DNA of 64,000 nt from an uncultured Bacillota bacterium (GTDB lineage: Bacteria > Bacillota > Clostridia > Lachnospirales > Lachnospiraceae), in assembly GCA_905200905.1 (NCBI GenBank), contig CAJKMA010000001.1, forward strand, positions 1 to 64,000, written 5' to 3'. Position 1 is the first letter of the stretch. Each line of letters starts with the position of its first letter. This document shows positions 8,027 through 17,087 of this stretch, piece after piece. The notes beneath the pieces are model-generated. The model was not told the DNA's origin, made no database searches, and saw only the letters and a list, made by a program, of their open reading frames with translations. The position numbers and the translations under genes are program-made.

Positions 8027-8715
8027 GTGGAAAGCTGTTTGGATTGGGAGTAGGACCGGGAGATCCGGAACTTTTGACCATTAAGGCACTGAGACTGATA
8101 AAGGAAAGTGATGTGATTGCAGTACCGGGAAATGTAACACAGGAAAGTGTGGCATATCAGATTGTAAAAGGTGTTTATCCAGAGCTGGATGAAAAATATT
8201 TAATACCCATACCCATGCCTATGACAAAAGATCCGGAAGTTCTGGAGAAGAATCACCAAAAAGCAGCAGAACAGGTAGAGGATTTTCTGAAAGAGGGAAA
8301 GCAAGTGGCATTTTTAACCTTGGGAGATCCTACCGTGTATTCCACTTATTTGTATGTACATAAACGTATTCTGGAAAAAGGATACGAGGCCGAAATTGTA
8401 AGTGGGATTACTTCCTTTTGTGCAGTGGCAGCACGGTTGAATATGGGATTGGTAGAAATGGCAGAGCCTCTCCATGTGATACCAGCTACTTACAATGCAA
8501 AAAACATGGACCAGGTGCTGAAGCTTCCTGGAACCAAGGTTTTGATGAAAACTGGAAGAAAAATGGACCAGGTAAGAGAGAGTATCTTAAACAGTGGACA
8601 AAAGGCTGTGATGATTGAAAATTGCGGAATGCCTTCTGAGAAAATTTATGAAAATGCAGAAGCAATACCAAAGCAGGCGGGATATTATTCCCTGATTATC
8701 GTAAAAGAACAATAG
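8023..8715 (+). CDS. cbiL: Cobalt-precorrin-2 C20-methyltransferase
   Basis: 230 residues of the tetrapyrrole methylase superfamily. LFGLGVGPGDPELLTIKALR at the N-terminus and FLTLGDPTVYSTYLYV in the middle are the SAM-binding signatures of the CobI/CbiL subgroup. It makes cobalt-precorrin-3 from cobalt-precorrin-2. Start 8023 has AAAGGAGGAACAAAA and overlaps the cbiD stop by the ATGA junction. The cobalt-early assignment rests on cbiD, cbiG and cbiK being in the same region. Confidence 0.94.
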   Translation: MSGKLFGLGVGPGDPELLTIKALRLIKESDVIAVPGNVTQESVAYQIVKGVYPELDEKYLIPIPMPMTKDPEVLEKNHQKAAEQVEDFLKEGKQVAFLTLGDPTVYSTYLYVHKRILEKGYEAEIVSGITSFCAVAARLNMGLVEMAEPLHVIPATYNAKNMDQVLKLPGTKVLMKTGRKMDQVRESILNSGQKAVMIENCGMPSEKIYENAEAIPKQAGYYSLIIVKEQ

Positions 8716-8727
8716 GAGAGAAAACAT

Positions 8728-9492
8728 ATGATACATTTTGTAGGAGCAGGAAGCGGTGCAGCAGATTTGATAACTCTGAGAGGAAAAAAATTTCTGGAAG
8801 AGGCAGATGTGGTAGTTTACGCCGGTTCTTTGGTAAACCCAAAACTTTTAGAATACACAAAACAAGGCTGTAGCATTTACAATAGTGCAAAAATGACCTT
8901 GGAGGAAGTATTGGAGGTTATGATAGCAGCAGAGCAGGAAGGAAAGGCAATTGTTCGTCTTCATACGGGAGATCCTTGTTTATATGGAGCTATACGGGAG
9001 CAGATGGATGTGCTGGATGAGCAGGGAATTTCTTATGATTATTGTCCTGGTGTCAGCTCTTTTTGTGGAGCAGCATCTGCCTTAAATTTGGAATATACAC
9101 TTCCCAATGTGTCCCAGAGTGTGATTATTACACGTATGGCAGGAAGAACACCGGTTCCGGAAAAAGAGAGTATTGAAGCTTTTGCTGCCCATCAGGCTAC
9201 TATGGTAGTATTTTTAAGTACAGGGCTTTTGGAGGAACTGTCAAAACGGCTGATAGAAGGGGGCTATCAACCAGATACACCGGCTGCCATTGTATATAAG
9301 GCAACCTGGGAGGATGAAAAATCTTTTGTCTGCACGGTGGCAACTCTGGCACAAACAGCCAGAGAGAATGGCATTACCAAGACTGCGTTAATGATTATTG
9401 GAGATGCAGTGGCGCATCATAGTTATGAGCGTTCAAAACTGTATGATCCAGAATTTACAACAGAGTTTAGAAAGGGAACAGATCAGGGGTGA
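8728..9492 (+). CDS. cbiF: Cobalt-precorrin-4 C11-methyltransferase
   Basis: 254 residues. IHFVGAGSGAADLITLRGKK at the N-terminus with VRLHTGDPCLYGAIREQMD is typical of CbiF/CobM. It transfers a methyl group from S-adenosylmethionine to C11. TAGGAGAG precedes the ATG 12 nt after the cbiL stop. The next gene, cbiG, starts 4 nt after its stop. Confidence 0.95.
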   Translation: MIHFVGAGSGAADLITLRGKKFLEEADVVVYAGSLVNPKLLEYTKQGCSIYNSAKMTLEEVLEVMIAAEQEGKAIVRLHTGDPCLYGAIREQMDVLDEQGISYDYCPGVSSFCGAASALNLEYTLPNVSQSVIITRMAGRTPVPEKESIEAFAAHQATMVVFLSTGLLEELSKRLIEGGYQPDTPAAIVYKATWEDEKSFVCTVATLAQTARENGITKTALMIIGDAVAHHSYERSKLYDPEFTTEFRKGTDQG

Positions 9493-9496
9493 AGAA

Positions 9497-10612
9497 ATGA
9501 AGGTAGCAATTATCAGTTTTAGCCGTTCTGGTTATAGACTGAGTGAAATGATTTATTGGGTACTGAAAGAACGAGATTACGAAGTTGCTTCATACACAAA
9601 AAGTAAATACACCAAAAAGGTGCTGGATGAATCTCAGCTGGATGATGAATCTAAAGATTTCCGTAATACGAAGATGTTTTCTAAGCCAGTGGATGAATCT
9701 ATAAAAGAATGGACCAAGAGACGTTTTGAAGATAGTGATGCCATTGTTTTTATTGGTGCTTGCGGTATTGCAGTGAGAAGTATTGCGCCATTTGTAAAGA
9801 GTAAAAAAATAGATCCGGCTGTGGTTGTGGTAGACGAACAGGGAAAATTTGCAATTTCTCTCCTTTCCGGACATATCGGAGGGGCAAATGAGCTGGCAGA
9901 AGAAGTAGCAGAGATTATTCATGGACAGCCAGTAGTCACCACGGCAACGGATTTAAATGGAAAATTTGCAGTGGATGTTTTTGCAAAGAAAAATAATTGT
10001 TTTATTTCTGATATGGAGTTGGCAAAAGAGATTTCTGCTGCCCTGCTAGCAGGAAAAGAGGTAGGATTTGCCAGTGATTTTCCATGGATTGGAGATATTC
10101 CAGAGGAATTGAAGCTTTATGAAGAAGGAAAAGAAAATCCAGAGCTAGGGATTTGCGTTTCTTCTGGGTATTTGCAGCATCCCTTTGTCCATACCTTGTA
10201 TTTGATTCCAAGAGTCATTACAACAGGTGTGGGTTGTAGAAAGGGAACACCGAAGGAAGTGGTGGAACAGATTATCCGAAGAGCCTGTGATGAGGTGCTG
10301 GTGCCTTCTATTGCTATGGAGCAGGTGGCAAGTATTGATTTGAAAGCCCAGGAGGAAGGAATCCTGGAGTATTGCAGGGAGCGTAATCTTCCTTTTATCA
10401 CCTATACTGCAGAAGAGCTAAAAGAAGCTGAGGGTGTCTTTACTCCTTCTGATTTTGTAGAGGAAGTAACAGGAGTTGACAATGTCTGTGAACGGGCTGC
10501 TCTTTTGGGAAGCTCCGAGGAAGGAAATGGACGGTTGATTCAAAGAAAATATGCCAAGGACGGTGTAACCGTGGCTTTGGCAATGAAGAAATGGAGTGTG
10601 AATTTTGAGTAA
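9497..10612 (+). CDS. cbiG: Cobalt-precorrin-5A hydrolase
   Basis: 371 residues. CbiG opens the delta-lactone of cobalt-precorrin-5A and releases acetaldehyde, a step specific to the anaerobic pathway. Recognised segments are IVFIGACGIAVRSIAPFV, LLSGHIGGANELAEEVA and, in the C-terminal CobE-like domain, GVGCRKGTPKEVVEQII. The start at 9497 lies just behind the cbiF stop with GGGGTGAAGAA before it; longer in-frame extensions would overlap cbiF deeply. The 3' end overlaps the cobJ/cbiH start. Confidence 0.95.
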   Translation: MKVAIISFSRSGYRLSEMIYWVLKERDYEVASYTKSKYTKKVLDESQLDDESKDFRNTKMFSKPVDESIKEWTKRRFEDSDAIVFIGACGIAVRSIAPFVKSKKIDPAVVVVDEQGKFAISLLSGHIGGANELAEEVAEIIHGQPVVTTATDLNGKFAVDVFAKKNNCFISDMELAKEISAALLAGKEVGFASDFPWIGDIPEELKLYEEGKENPELGICVSSGYLQHPFVHTLYLIPRVITTGVGCRKGTPKEVVEQIIRRACDEVLVPSIAMEQVASIDLKAQEEGILEYCRERNLPFITYTAEELKEAEGVFTPSDFVEEVTGVDNVCERAALLGSSEEGNGRLIQRKYAKDGVTVALAMKKWSVNFE

Positions 10613-11336
10613 ATTATATGTTGTGGGTATCGGACCAGGTGCTTATGAAAAAATGACTATGGAAGCAGCAGAGGCTTTGAAAAATAGCGATGTAATTATT
10701 GGATATACCGTGTATGTAGATTTGGTGAAAAATCATTTTCCGGGAAAAGAATTTCTGACTACGCCCATGAAGAAAGAAGTAGACCGCTGTGTTCTGGCTT
10801 TTGAAGAGGCAAAAAAAGGAAAGACAGCAGCCATGATTTGCAGTGGGGATGCTGGTGTGTATGGTATGTCAGGGCTTATGTATGAAGTCGGTGTGAATTA
10901 TCCGGAAGTAGAGCTTGTCATTATTCCAGGAGTGACTGCTGCCACAGGTGGCGCTGCAGTTCTTGGAGCGCCTTTGATTCATGATTTCTGTGTTATCAGT
11001 TTAAGCGATCTTCTAACTCCCTGGGAGAAAATAGAAGCGCGTCTTTTGGGAGCGGCCCAAGCGGATTTTGTTGTTTGCCTGTATAACCCTTCCAGTAAGA
11101 AACGCCATGATTATCTGGAAAAAGCCTGCAATCTTATGCTTCAGTATAAGTCTCCGGACACGGTTTGCGGGATTGTAGGAAACATCGGAAGAGAAGGTGA
11201 AGCTGCCCAGGTTATGACTTTAGAAGAGCTAAAAACCACCAAAGTGGACATGTTCACCACGGTATTTATCGGCAATTCTCAGACTCAGAATATCAATGGG
11301 AAAATGGTAACTCCAAGAGGCTATAAACATGTGTAG
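10605..11336 (+). CDS. cbiH: Cobalt-precorrin-3 C17-methyltransferase
   Basis: 243 residues. The motifs YVVGIGPGAYEKMTMEAAEAL, CSGDAGVYGMSGLMYEV and PGVTAATGGAAVLGAPL identify CbiH/CobJ, the enzyme that methylates C17 and contracts the ring. The start codon is TTG at 10605 with GGAG 8 nt upstream, overlapping the cbiG stop; no in-frame ATG fits the N-terminus. The 3' end overlaps the next gene. Confidence 0.94.
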   Translation: MSKLYVVGIGPGAYEKMTMEAAEALKNSDVIIGYTVYVDLVKNHFPGKEFLTTPMKKEVDRCVLAFEEAKKGKTAAMICSGDAGVYGMSGLMYEVGVNYPEVELVIIPGVTAATGGAAVLGAPLIHDFCVISLSDLLTPWEKIEARLLGAAQADFVVCLYNPSSKKRHDYLEKACNLMLQYKSPDTVCGIVGNIGREGEAAQVMTLEELKTTKVDMFTTVFIGNSQTQNINGKMVTPRGYKHV

Positions 11337-13308
11337 AGTAATGGTGTTTGCCGGAACGACAGAAGGAAGGGAGCTTGCTGAATTTTTAGCAAGAAGAGAA
11401 ATACCGGCACATATTTGTGTGGCAACAGAATATGGAGAACAGTTACTTCCCCAAGGGGATTGCCTGGAGATTTCCCATGAACGGCTTTGTGCAGAGGAGA
11501 TGGAAGCCTTGATGAAGGAAAAAGGGTGCCAGATGGTTCTGGACGCGACCCATCCTTATGCAGCGGAGGTTACAGTAAATATCAGACAAGCCTGTGAACA
11601 TGCAGGAGTTTCTTATGTGCGGGTTTTGCGAGAAAATCAGGATACCAGCTATTTAGGAGACTGTATTTATGTAGATAGTGTGGAAGAGGCAGTAACTTTT
11701 CTGGAACATAAAAGCGGCAACATTTTGGCAACGACAGGAAGCAAGGAGGCTGCCAAATATACGGCCTTGACGAATTTTGAACAGCGTGTATTTTTAAGAG
11801 TATTATCCCTTCCCAATGTAGTGAAACAATGCCAGGAATTAGGCTTTCAGGGAAAAAATTTAATCTGCATGCAAGGTCCTTTTTCCTTGGAGTTAAATGA
11901 GGCAATGCTCCGACAGTGGAACTGTCAATATCTGGTGACAAAAATGTCTGGGAGTACCGGAGGATTCTGGGAAAAAGCAGAAGCGGCCAGAAGATGTGGT
12001 TGTACTTTGATACTCATTGGAAGACCAATAAAAGAGGAAGGAATTTCTGTGACTGCTTGTAAGAAATTATTGTGTAAGGAATTTTCCTTGAAATCCCAGG
12101 CAGAAATTTCCCTGGTGGGAATCGGTATGGGAAGCAGTCAGAACAGAACTATGGAAGCCCAGGTTGCCATAGAAAATGCAGATTTGTTGATTGGAGCCAG
12201 GCGTATGATTGAGGCCTGCAAAAAGCCAGGACAAGACTGTTATGTGGAATATAATAGTGAAAAAATTGCTTCCTACATTGCAGAGCATCCAGAATATGAA
12301 AAAATAGCAGTGGTGCTTTCTGGAGACCCAGGATTCCAAAGTGGCGCAAAAAAATTGCTGGACATACTAGGAGAGCAGGTGAAGGTTCTTGCCGGTACTT
12401 CTTCGGTATCTTATTTTATGAGTAAGATTCACAAGTCCTGGGATGATGTGTATTTAACCAGTGTACACGGAAAAGAAAAGAATCTGGTGGGAATGATTCA
12501 GCGACACAAAAAAGTCTTTGCTATTTTGGGAACCAGAGAAGGAATTGGGAATTTGGCAAAGGATTTAGTAAACTGGGGATTGGGAGATATCATGCTTTAT
12601 ACAGGAGAACGCCTTTCTTATGAGGATGAAGTTGTGAGAAAAGGAACTCCTAAAGAATTTTTAAACTATGAGGCAGATGCTTTAAGCGTGGTTTATGTGG
12701 AAAATCCAAATGCAGACCCAGGAAGTGCAACCCATGGGATTTCAGATGAGGATTTTTTAAGAGAAAAAGTGCCTATGACCAAAGAAGAAGTACGCATTGT
12801 GTCTTTGGCAAAACTTGGGTTAAAAGAAGATTCTATTTGTTATGATGTAGGGGCAGGAACTGGTTCTGTATCCATTGAGATAGCAAAAAGAGCCTGGAAG
12901 GGAAGAGTATGGGCCATTGAGAAAAAACCTTTGGCAGTAGAACTTTTAAAGAAAAATCGGTTGAAATTTAAAGCCGAGAATCTCGAAATCATAGAAGGAA
13001 TGGCTCCAGAGGCTTTGGAAGATTTAGAGGTGCCCACCCATGCCTTTATTGGCGGATCTTCGGGAAATATGGAACGTATTTTACAATTACTTTTGAAAAA
13101 AAATCCAAGAGTTCGCATAGTGATAAACTGTATTGCCCTGGAAACCGTGGCAGAGACCCTGGCATGTTTGAAACATCTGCCTGTGAAAAAAACAGAAATC
13201 TTACAGTTGGCAGTGAGCAAGGCGAAAGCCGTGGGTTCCTATCATATGATGATGGGTGAAAATCCAATTTATATTATTTCTTGCACAGGAGTAGGAGAAA
13301 CATTATGA
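11329..13308 (+). CDS. CbiJ-CbiE-CbiT trifunctional fusion (cobalt-precorrin-6A reductase and C5/C15 methylation-decarboxylation)
   Basis: 659 residues in three domains. Residues 1 to about 250 are a CbiJ/CobK precorrin-6A reductase (VMVFAGTTEGRELAEFL, later ATTGSKEAAKYT). About 257-450 is a CbiE methylase beginning ISLVGIGMGSSQNRTMEA. About 480-655 is CbiT, with the SAM-binding motif YDVGAGTGSVSIEIA at about 504-518. CbiJ reduces the ring; CbiE and CbiT methylate C5 and C15 and remove the C12 acetate carboxyl. CbiE-CbiT fusions are known as CobL; adding the reductase at the front is less common. The frame is unbroken, overlapping cbiH in front and cbiA behind (ATGA). Confidence 0.93.
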   Translation: MCRVMVFAGTTEGRELAEFLARREIPAHICVATEYGEQLLPQGDCLEISHERLCAEEMEALMKEKGCQMVLDATHPYAAEVTVNIRQACEHAGVSYVRVLRENQDTSYLGDCIYVDSVEEAVTFLEHKSGNILATTGSKEAAKYTALTNFEQRVFLRVLSLPNVVKQCQELGFQGKNLICMQGPFSLELNEAMLRQWNCQYLVTKMSGSTGGFWEKAEAARRCGCTLILIGRPIKEEGISVTACKKLLCKEFSLKSQAEISLVGIGMGSSQNRTMEAQVAIENADLLIGARRMIEACKKPGQDCYVEYNSEKIASYIAEHPEYEKIAVVLSGDPGFQSGAKKLLDILGEQVKVLAGTSSVSYFMSKIHKSWDDVYLTSVHGKEKNLVGMIQRHKKVFAILGTREGIGNLAKDLVNWGLGDIMLYTGERLSYEDEVVRKGTPKEFLNYEADALSVVYVENPNADPGSATHGISDEDFLREKVPMTKEEVRIVSLAKLGLKEDSICYDVGAGTGSVSIEIAKRAWKGRVWAIEKKPLAVELLKKNRLKFKAENLEIIEGMAPEALEDLEVPTHAFIGGSSGNMERILQLLLKKNPRVRIVINCIALETVAETLACLKHLPVKKTEILQLAVSKAKAVGSYHMMMGENPIYIISCTGVGETL

Positions 13309-14705
13309 GTACACCCCGTTTTTTGTTGACTGCAGGTGCCAGTGGAAGTGGGAAAACTTTGATTACCTGTGGAATTTTGCAAGCTTTTAAGAATAAGGGT
13401 TTGGAAGTGGCATCCTTTAAATGTGGACCAGATTATATTGATCCTATGTTTCATACCAAGGTTATCGGTACAAAATCCAGGAATCTGGATACTTTTTTCA
13501 CAGAACCGGATATCACTTGTTATCTGCTGGAAAGAAACAGTAGAGGTTGTGACATTGCTGTAATGGAAGGTGTGATGGGGTATTACGATGGGGTAGGCGG
13601 TACAACAGTGAAGGCCAGCGCTTATGACCTGGCAAGAATTACCAAAACACCGGTGGTCCTCATTGTAAATTGTAAAGGCATGAGTGTTTCCATTTTACCG
13701 TATATCAAAGGTTTTGTAGAATTTCAGCCAGACAGTCAGATTCAAGGAGTTTTGCTAAATCAGATGTCCTCCATGTTGTACCCAAGGGTAAAAAACATGA
13801 TAGAAGAGCAGTTGCATATAAAAGTCTATGGATATCTTCCAAGGGTTGAGGACTGTGTTATAGAGAGCAGACATTTGGGACTAGTTATGCCAGAAGAGAT
13901 TCAAGGGTTTCAGGAAAAATTAAAAAAGCTGGCTGCTGTTCTTGAAAAAACAGTAGATTTAGACGGGCTTCTTTCTCTTGGAGAAGCGGCCCCCTCTCTT
14001 GCTATCTCAAAAGAGACAAAACAACACCTGGAAAATCCCCAAAAAACTGGACAGCAGTTACGTATTGGTGTGGCTTGTGATCAGGCATTTTGTTTTTTCT
14101 ATGAAGATAATTTTCAATTCTTGCGAGATAGAGGTGCAAATCTGGTGTTTTTTTCTCCTATAGAGCAGGAACATTTGCCGGAAAATTTGGATGGCCTTCT
14201 TTTATATGGAGGATATCCAGAACTGTTTGGAAAACAGTTAGAAGAAAATAAGACAATGAGAGAAGATATTCGTAAAATGCTGGAGAAAAAGCTGCCGGTT
14301 ATGGCAGAGTGCGGTGGTTTTATGTATCTTCACGAATATTTTGAAGATATGGAAGGGCAGTTATGTCAAGGGGTGGGGATTATTCCTGGAACAGCTTATC
14401 GCACGGAGAAGCTTTCTCGATTTGGTTACATTCAGGTGCAGAGCAAAAGCGGAACCACTTTAGGACAGGAAGTTGGTATTAGTCCAGCTCATGAATTCCA
14501 CTATTTTGATTCTCACAATAGCGGAAAAGATTGTTATGCACAAAAACCAAACAGCAAAAGAGGATGGGAATGTATTCACAGTACAGATACTATGCTGGTC
14601 GGTTTTCCTCATTTTTACTATTATGGAAATCCCAAGTTGGCAGAAGCATACCTTCAGTGTTGCCAAAACTACCACAGAACGAACAAAAGGAGGACATCAA
14701 TATGA
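13305..14705 (+). CDS. cbiA: Cobyrinate a,c-diamide synthase
   Basis: 466 residues. An N-terminal ATP-binding domain (LLTAGASGSGKTLITCGIL, then FKCGPDYIDPMFH) is followed by a class I glutamine amidotransferase domain whose nucleophile cysteine is in MAECGGFMYLHE. It amidates carboxylates a and c using glutamine and ATP. Start 13305 overlaps the preceding stop as ATGA, with GTAGGAGAAA upstream. Its stop overlaps the cobT start the same way. Confidence 0.95.
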   Translation: MSTPRFLLTAGASGSGKTLITCGILQAFKNKGLEVASFKCGPDYIDPMFHTKVIGTKSRNLDTFFTEPDITCYLLERNSRGCDIAVMEGVMGYYDGVGGTTVKASAYDLARITKTPVVLIVNCKGMSVSILPYIKGFVEFQPDSQIQGVLLNQMSSMLYPRVKNMIEEQLHIKVYGYLPRVEDCVIESRHLGLVMPEEIQGFQEKLKKLAAVLEKTVDLDGLLSLGEAAPSLAISKETKQHLENPQKTGQQLRIGVACDQAFCFFYEDNFQFLRDRGANLVFFSPIEQEHLPENLDGLLLYGGYPELFGKQLEENKTMREDIRKMLEKKLPVMAECGGFMYLHEYFEDMEGQLCQGVGIIPGTAYRTEKLSRFGYIQVQSKSGTTLGQEVGISPAHEFHYFDSHNSGKDCYAQKPNSKRGWECIHSTDTMLVGFPHFYYYGNPKLAEAYLQCCQNYHRTNKRRTSI

Positions 14706-15751
14706 AATTACAGGAAGCCATAGAAAAAATCGGTCCTTTAGATGAGAAGGCAATGGAATGTGCAAAAAAACATTGGGATAGTATTGCTCATCCTCTCCAT
14801 AGCCTGGGAAAACTGGAAGATATAGTGGTGCAGATTGCAGGGATTACCGGAACTGCACAGGTACATGTTGACAAGCGTGTTTTAGTACCTATGTGTGCAG
14901 ATAATGGCGTGGTAGAAGAAGGCGTCACTCAGACCGGACAAGAGGTCACAGCTTTAGTAGCGGAAAATTTTCTCTGTACCAAGGCCGCCTCCAGTATTAT
15001 GTGTAAAAGCGTGAAATGTGATATTTTTCCAGTGGATGTGGGCATTGCCACAGATGTAAGCATTTTGAATCGGAAAATTGCCTACGGAACCAAAAACATG
15101 ACCAAAGAACCTGCTATGACTAGGGAAGAAGCTATCCAGGCCGTAGAAACTGGAATTGAAGTAGCGGAAATGATGAAGGAAAAAGGATATCAGATGATTG
15201 CTACTGGAGAAATGGGAATTGGAAATACCACCACTAGCAGCGCGGTGGCAGCAGTTCTTTTGCAGCTTCCAGTAGAACAGATGACAGGACGGGGTGCAGG
15301 ATTGTCTACAGAAGGACTGAATCGAAAAATCCAGGCAATCAAAAAGGCCCTGGACTTACATAAACCACAAAAAGAAGATCCTATAGATGTTTTGGCAAAA
15401 GTGGGAGGATTTGATCTTGGAGCTATTGCAGGTCTCTTTTTAGGGGGAGCAGCTCTTAAAATGCCGGTGGTAATTGATGGTGTTATTTCGGCTACAGGAG
15501 CTCTCATAGCAGCAACTTTATGTCCTCCTTGCAAAGAATATATGTTGGCTTCCCATGTATCTAAGGAGCCAGCGGGAACCTTGCTTTTGAAAGCATTGGG
15601 AAAAGAGGCGCCGCTGCACTGTGATATGTGCTTAGGAGAGGGAACGGGAGCTTTAAATCTATTTCCACTTTTAGATACTGGATTAGCGGTTTATCAGGGA
15701 ATGAGTGATTTTGGAAAATGGGGTATGGATGCTTACGAACATTTAGAGTAA
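14702..15751 (+). CDS. cobT: Nicotinate-nucleotide:dimethylbenzimidazole phosphoribosyltransferase
   Basis: 349 residues. Signature segments are MCADNGVVEEGVTQTGQEVT, GEMGIGNTTTSSAVAA and the C-terminal CLGEGTGALN carrying the catalytic glutamate. It makes the alpha-ribazole phosphate of the lower ligand. Start 14702 is set by the overlap with the cbiA stop and the AAAGGAGGACATCAAT ribosome binding site; a long upstream extension in this frame is only the alternative frame of cbiA. No lower-ligand base synthesis gene (bluB or bza) is in the window, so the base is made elsewhere or scavenged. Confidence 0.95.
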   Translation: MKLQEAIEKIGPLDEKAMECAKKHWDSIAHPLHSLGKLEDIVVQIAGITGTAQVHVDKRVLVPMCADNGVVEEGVTQTGQEVTALVAENFLCTKAASSIMCKSVKCDIFPVDVGIATDVSILNRKIAYGTKNMTKEPAMTREEAIQAVETGIEVAEMMKEKGYQMIATGEMGIGNTTTSSAVAAVLLQLPVEQMTGRGAGLSTEGLNRKIQAIKKALDLHKPQKEDPIDVLAKVGGFDLGAIAGLFLGGAALKMPVVIDGVISATGALIAATLCPPCKEYMLASHVSKEPAGTLLLKALGKEAPLHCDMCLGEGTGALNLFPLLDTGLAVYQGMSDFGKWGMDAYEHLE

Positions 15752-15764
15752 CAGAGGTAGCAAA

Positions 15765-16313
15765 ATGATGATTTTAATTACCGGAGGCAGCGGCAGTGGA
15801 AAATCTGCCTATGCAGAACAGCTGGTTACAGAATTTGGAGATTTTAACCGTATTTATATTGCCACCATGTATCCTTTTGATGAAGAAAGCCACAAAAGAA
15901 TTAAACGCCATAGAAACATGCGTGCAAAAAAGCAATTCATCACTGTGGAGTGCTATACTGGGTTAAAAAATCTTACCATTCCAGAACATTCCTGTGTTTT
16001 GCTGGAATGTATGTCTAATCTGACCGCCAATGAAATGTTTCAGGAAACAGGGGCAGGGGAGCATACAGTACAAGAAATTTTAGCAGGGGTGGAGCGTTTA
16101 AAAAATCAGGCAGAGCATCTGATTCTTGTAACCAATGAAATTTTTTCTGATGGAATCGAGTATGATAAGGAAACTAGGACTTATCAAGACTATTTGGGAA
16201 AAATCAATCAGAACCTTGCCAGAGAGGCAGACCAGGTGACAGAGGTAGTGTATGGAATCCCAGTCCATTGGAAACAGAAAGAAGGACAGAATGATGAAAC
16301 AGCTATGGAATAG
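15765..16313 (+). CDS. cobU: Adenosylcobinamide kinase / adenosylcobinamide-phosphate guanylyltransferase
   Basis: 182 residues. Walker A GGSGSGKS is at about 7-14, followed by IYIATMYPFDEESHKRIKRH with the histidine expected to take the GMP. It phosphorylates adenosylcobinamide and attaches GMP. Compared with typical CobU, the middle motif reads VLLECMSNL and the C-terminal TNE motif is followed by IFSDGIEYD rather than the usual glycine-rich text, so it is somewhat divergent. A second, shorter CobU-like gene lies two genes downstream. The 3' end overlaps cobS. Confidence 0.88.
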   Translation: MMILITGGSGSGKSAYAEQLVTEFGDFNRIYIATMYPFDEESHKRIKRHRNMRAKKQFITVECYTGLKNLTIPEHSCVLLECMSNLTANEMFQETGAGEHTVQEILAGVERLKNQAEHLILVTNEIFSDGIEYDKETRTYQDYLGKINQNLAREADQVTEVVYGIPVHWKQKEGQNDETAME

Positions 16314-17067
16314 TTTTAAAATTGCCTTTTCCATGTATTCCAAAATCCCTATGCCAAAAAGCCAGTGGACCAAGGAAAATATGCGATATATTATGTGTTT
16401 TTTCCCTCTGATAGGGGCAGTGATTGGAGGTCTTACTTGGCTGTGGGGGAACTGGGGAATGGAACTAGTACAAAGCAAGCTTCTCTATGTTATCCTGTTG
16501 GTGCTGATTCCTGTTTTTGTAACAGGGGGCATTCATCTGGATGGACTTTTGGACACAGCAGATGCCTTAAACTCTTATCAGCCAAGGGAACGGAAATTAG
16601 AGATTTTAAAAGATTCCAATGCAGGAGCATTTGCCATTATTACAGCTTTGGTATATTTTCTCCTGTATCTGGGTGTTTATAGTGAAATTACGCCCAAAAG
16701 CCTTCCTGTGATTTGTGCGGGGTTTGTGTTATCCAGAGCGATGGGAGCATTTTCCATTGCTGCATTTCCCATGGCGAAAAATACAGGGTTGGCAGCCACC
16801 TTTTCTGACGGAGCGCAGAAAACTTGGGTGAAAGTCACTTCCCTATGCTATGCAGCAGTTGTGCTTTTGTTTATGCTGTGGTACGAGCCTGTTTTAGGAA
16901 TCTGTGTGTGCGTAGGGGCAGCGTTAGAATACGGATATTATTACAGTATGTCCAAAAAAGAATTTGGAGGTATTACTGGAGACTTGGCTGGTTTTCATAT
17001 GCAGGTTAGTGAGCTGGTAATCGCTGTATCCTGTGTGGTAGGAGAAATCCTTCTAAGGATGCTATAA
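16291..17067 (+). CDS. cobS: Adenosylcobinamide-GDP ribazoletransferase (cobalamin synthase)
   Basis: 258-residue integral membrane protein with five to six hydrophobic segments. The motif GGIHLDGLLDTADALNSY with catalytic aspartates and ILKDSNAGAFAI are typical of CobS. It joins adenosylcobinamide-GDP to alpha-ribazole (phosphate) at the membrane. The start at 16291 has GAAGGA upstream; a longer version from 16252 would extend deep into cobU. It overlaps cobU by 23 nt. Confidence 0.94.
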   Translation: MMKQLWNSFKIAFSMYSKIPMPKSQWTKENMRYIMCFFPLIGAVIGGLTWLWGNWGMELVQSKLLYVILLVLIPVFVTGGIHLDGLLDTADALNSYQPRERKLEILKDSNAGAFAIITALVYFLLYLGVYSEITPKSLPVICAGFVLSRAMGAFSIAAFPMAKNTGLAATFSDGAQKTWVKVTSLCYAAVVLLFMLWYEPVLGICVCVGAALEYGYYYSMSKKEFGGITGDLAGFHMQVSELVIAVSCVVGEILLRML

Positions 17068-17087
17068 AGAAAAAGGAGAAAAAGACA

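Noticed and set aside
13281..13304. N-terminal extension of cbiA
   Set aside because: It runs into the preceding gene, and the ATGA overlap at 13305 gives the family N-terminus.
15190..15534. 114-codon minus-strand frame inside cobT
   Set aside because: Antisense to conserved cobT motifs, with Ala/Pro-rich composition typical of shadows.
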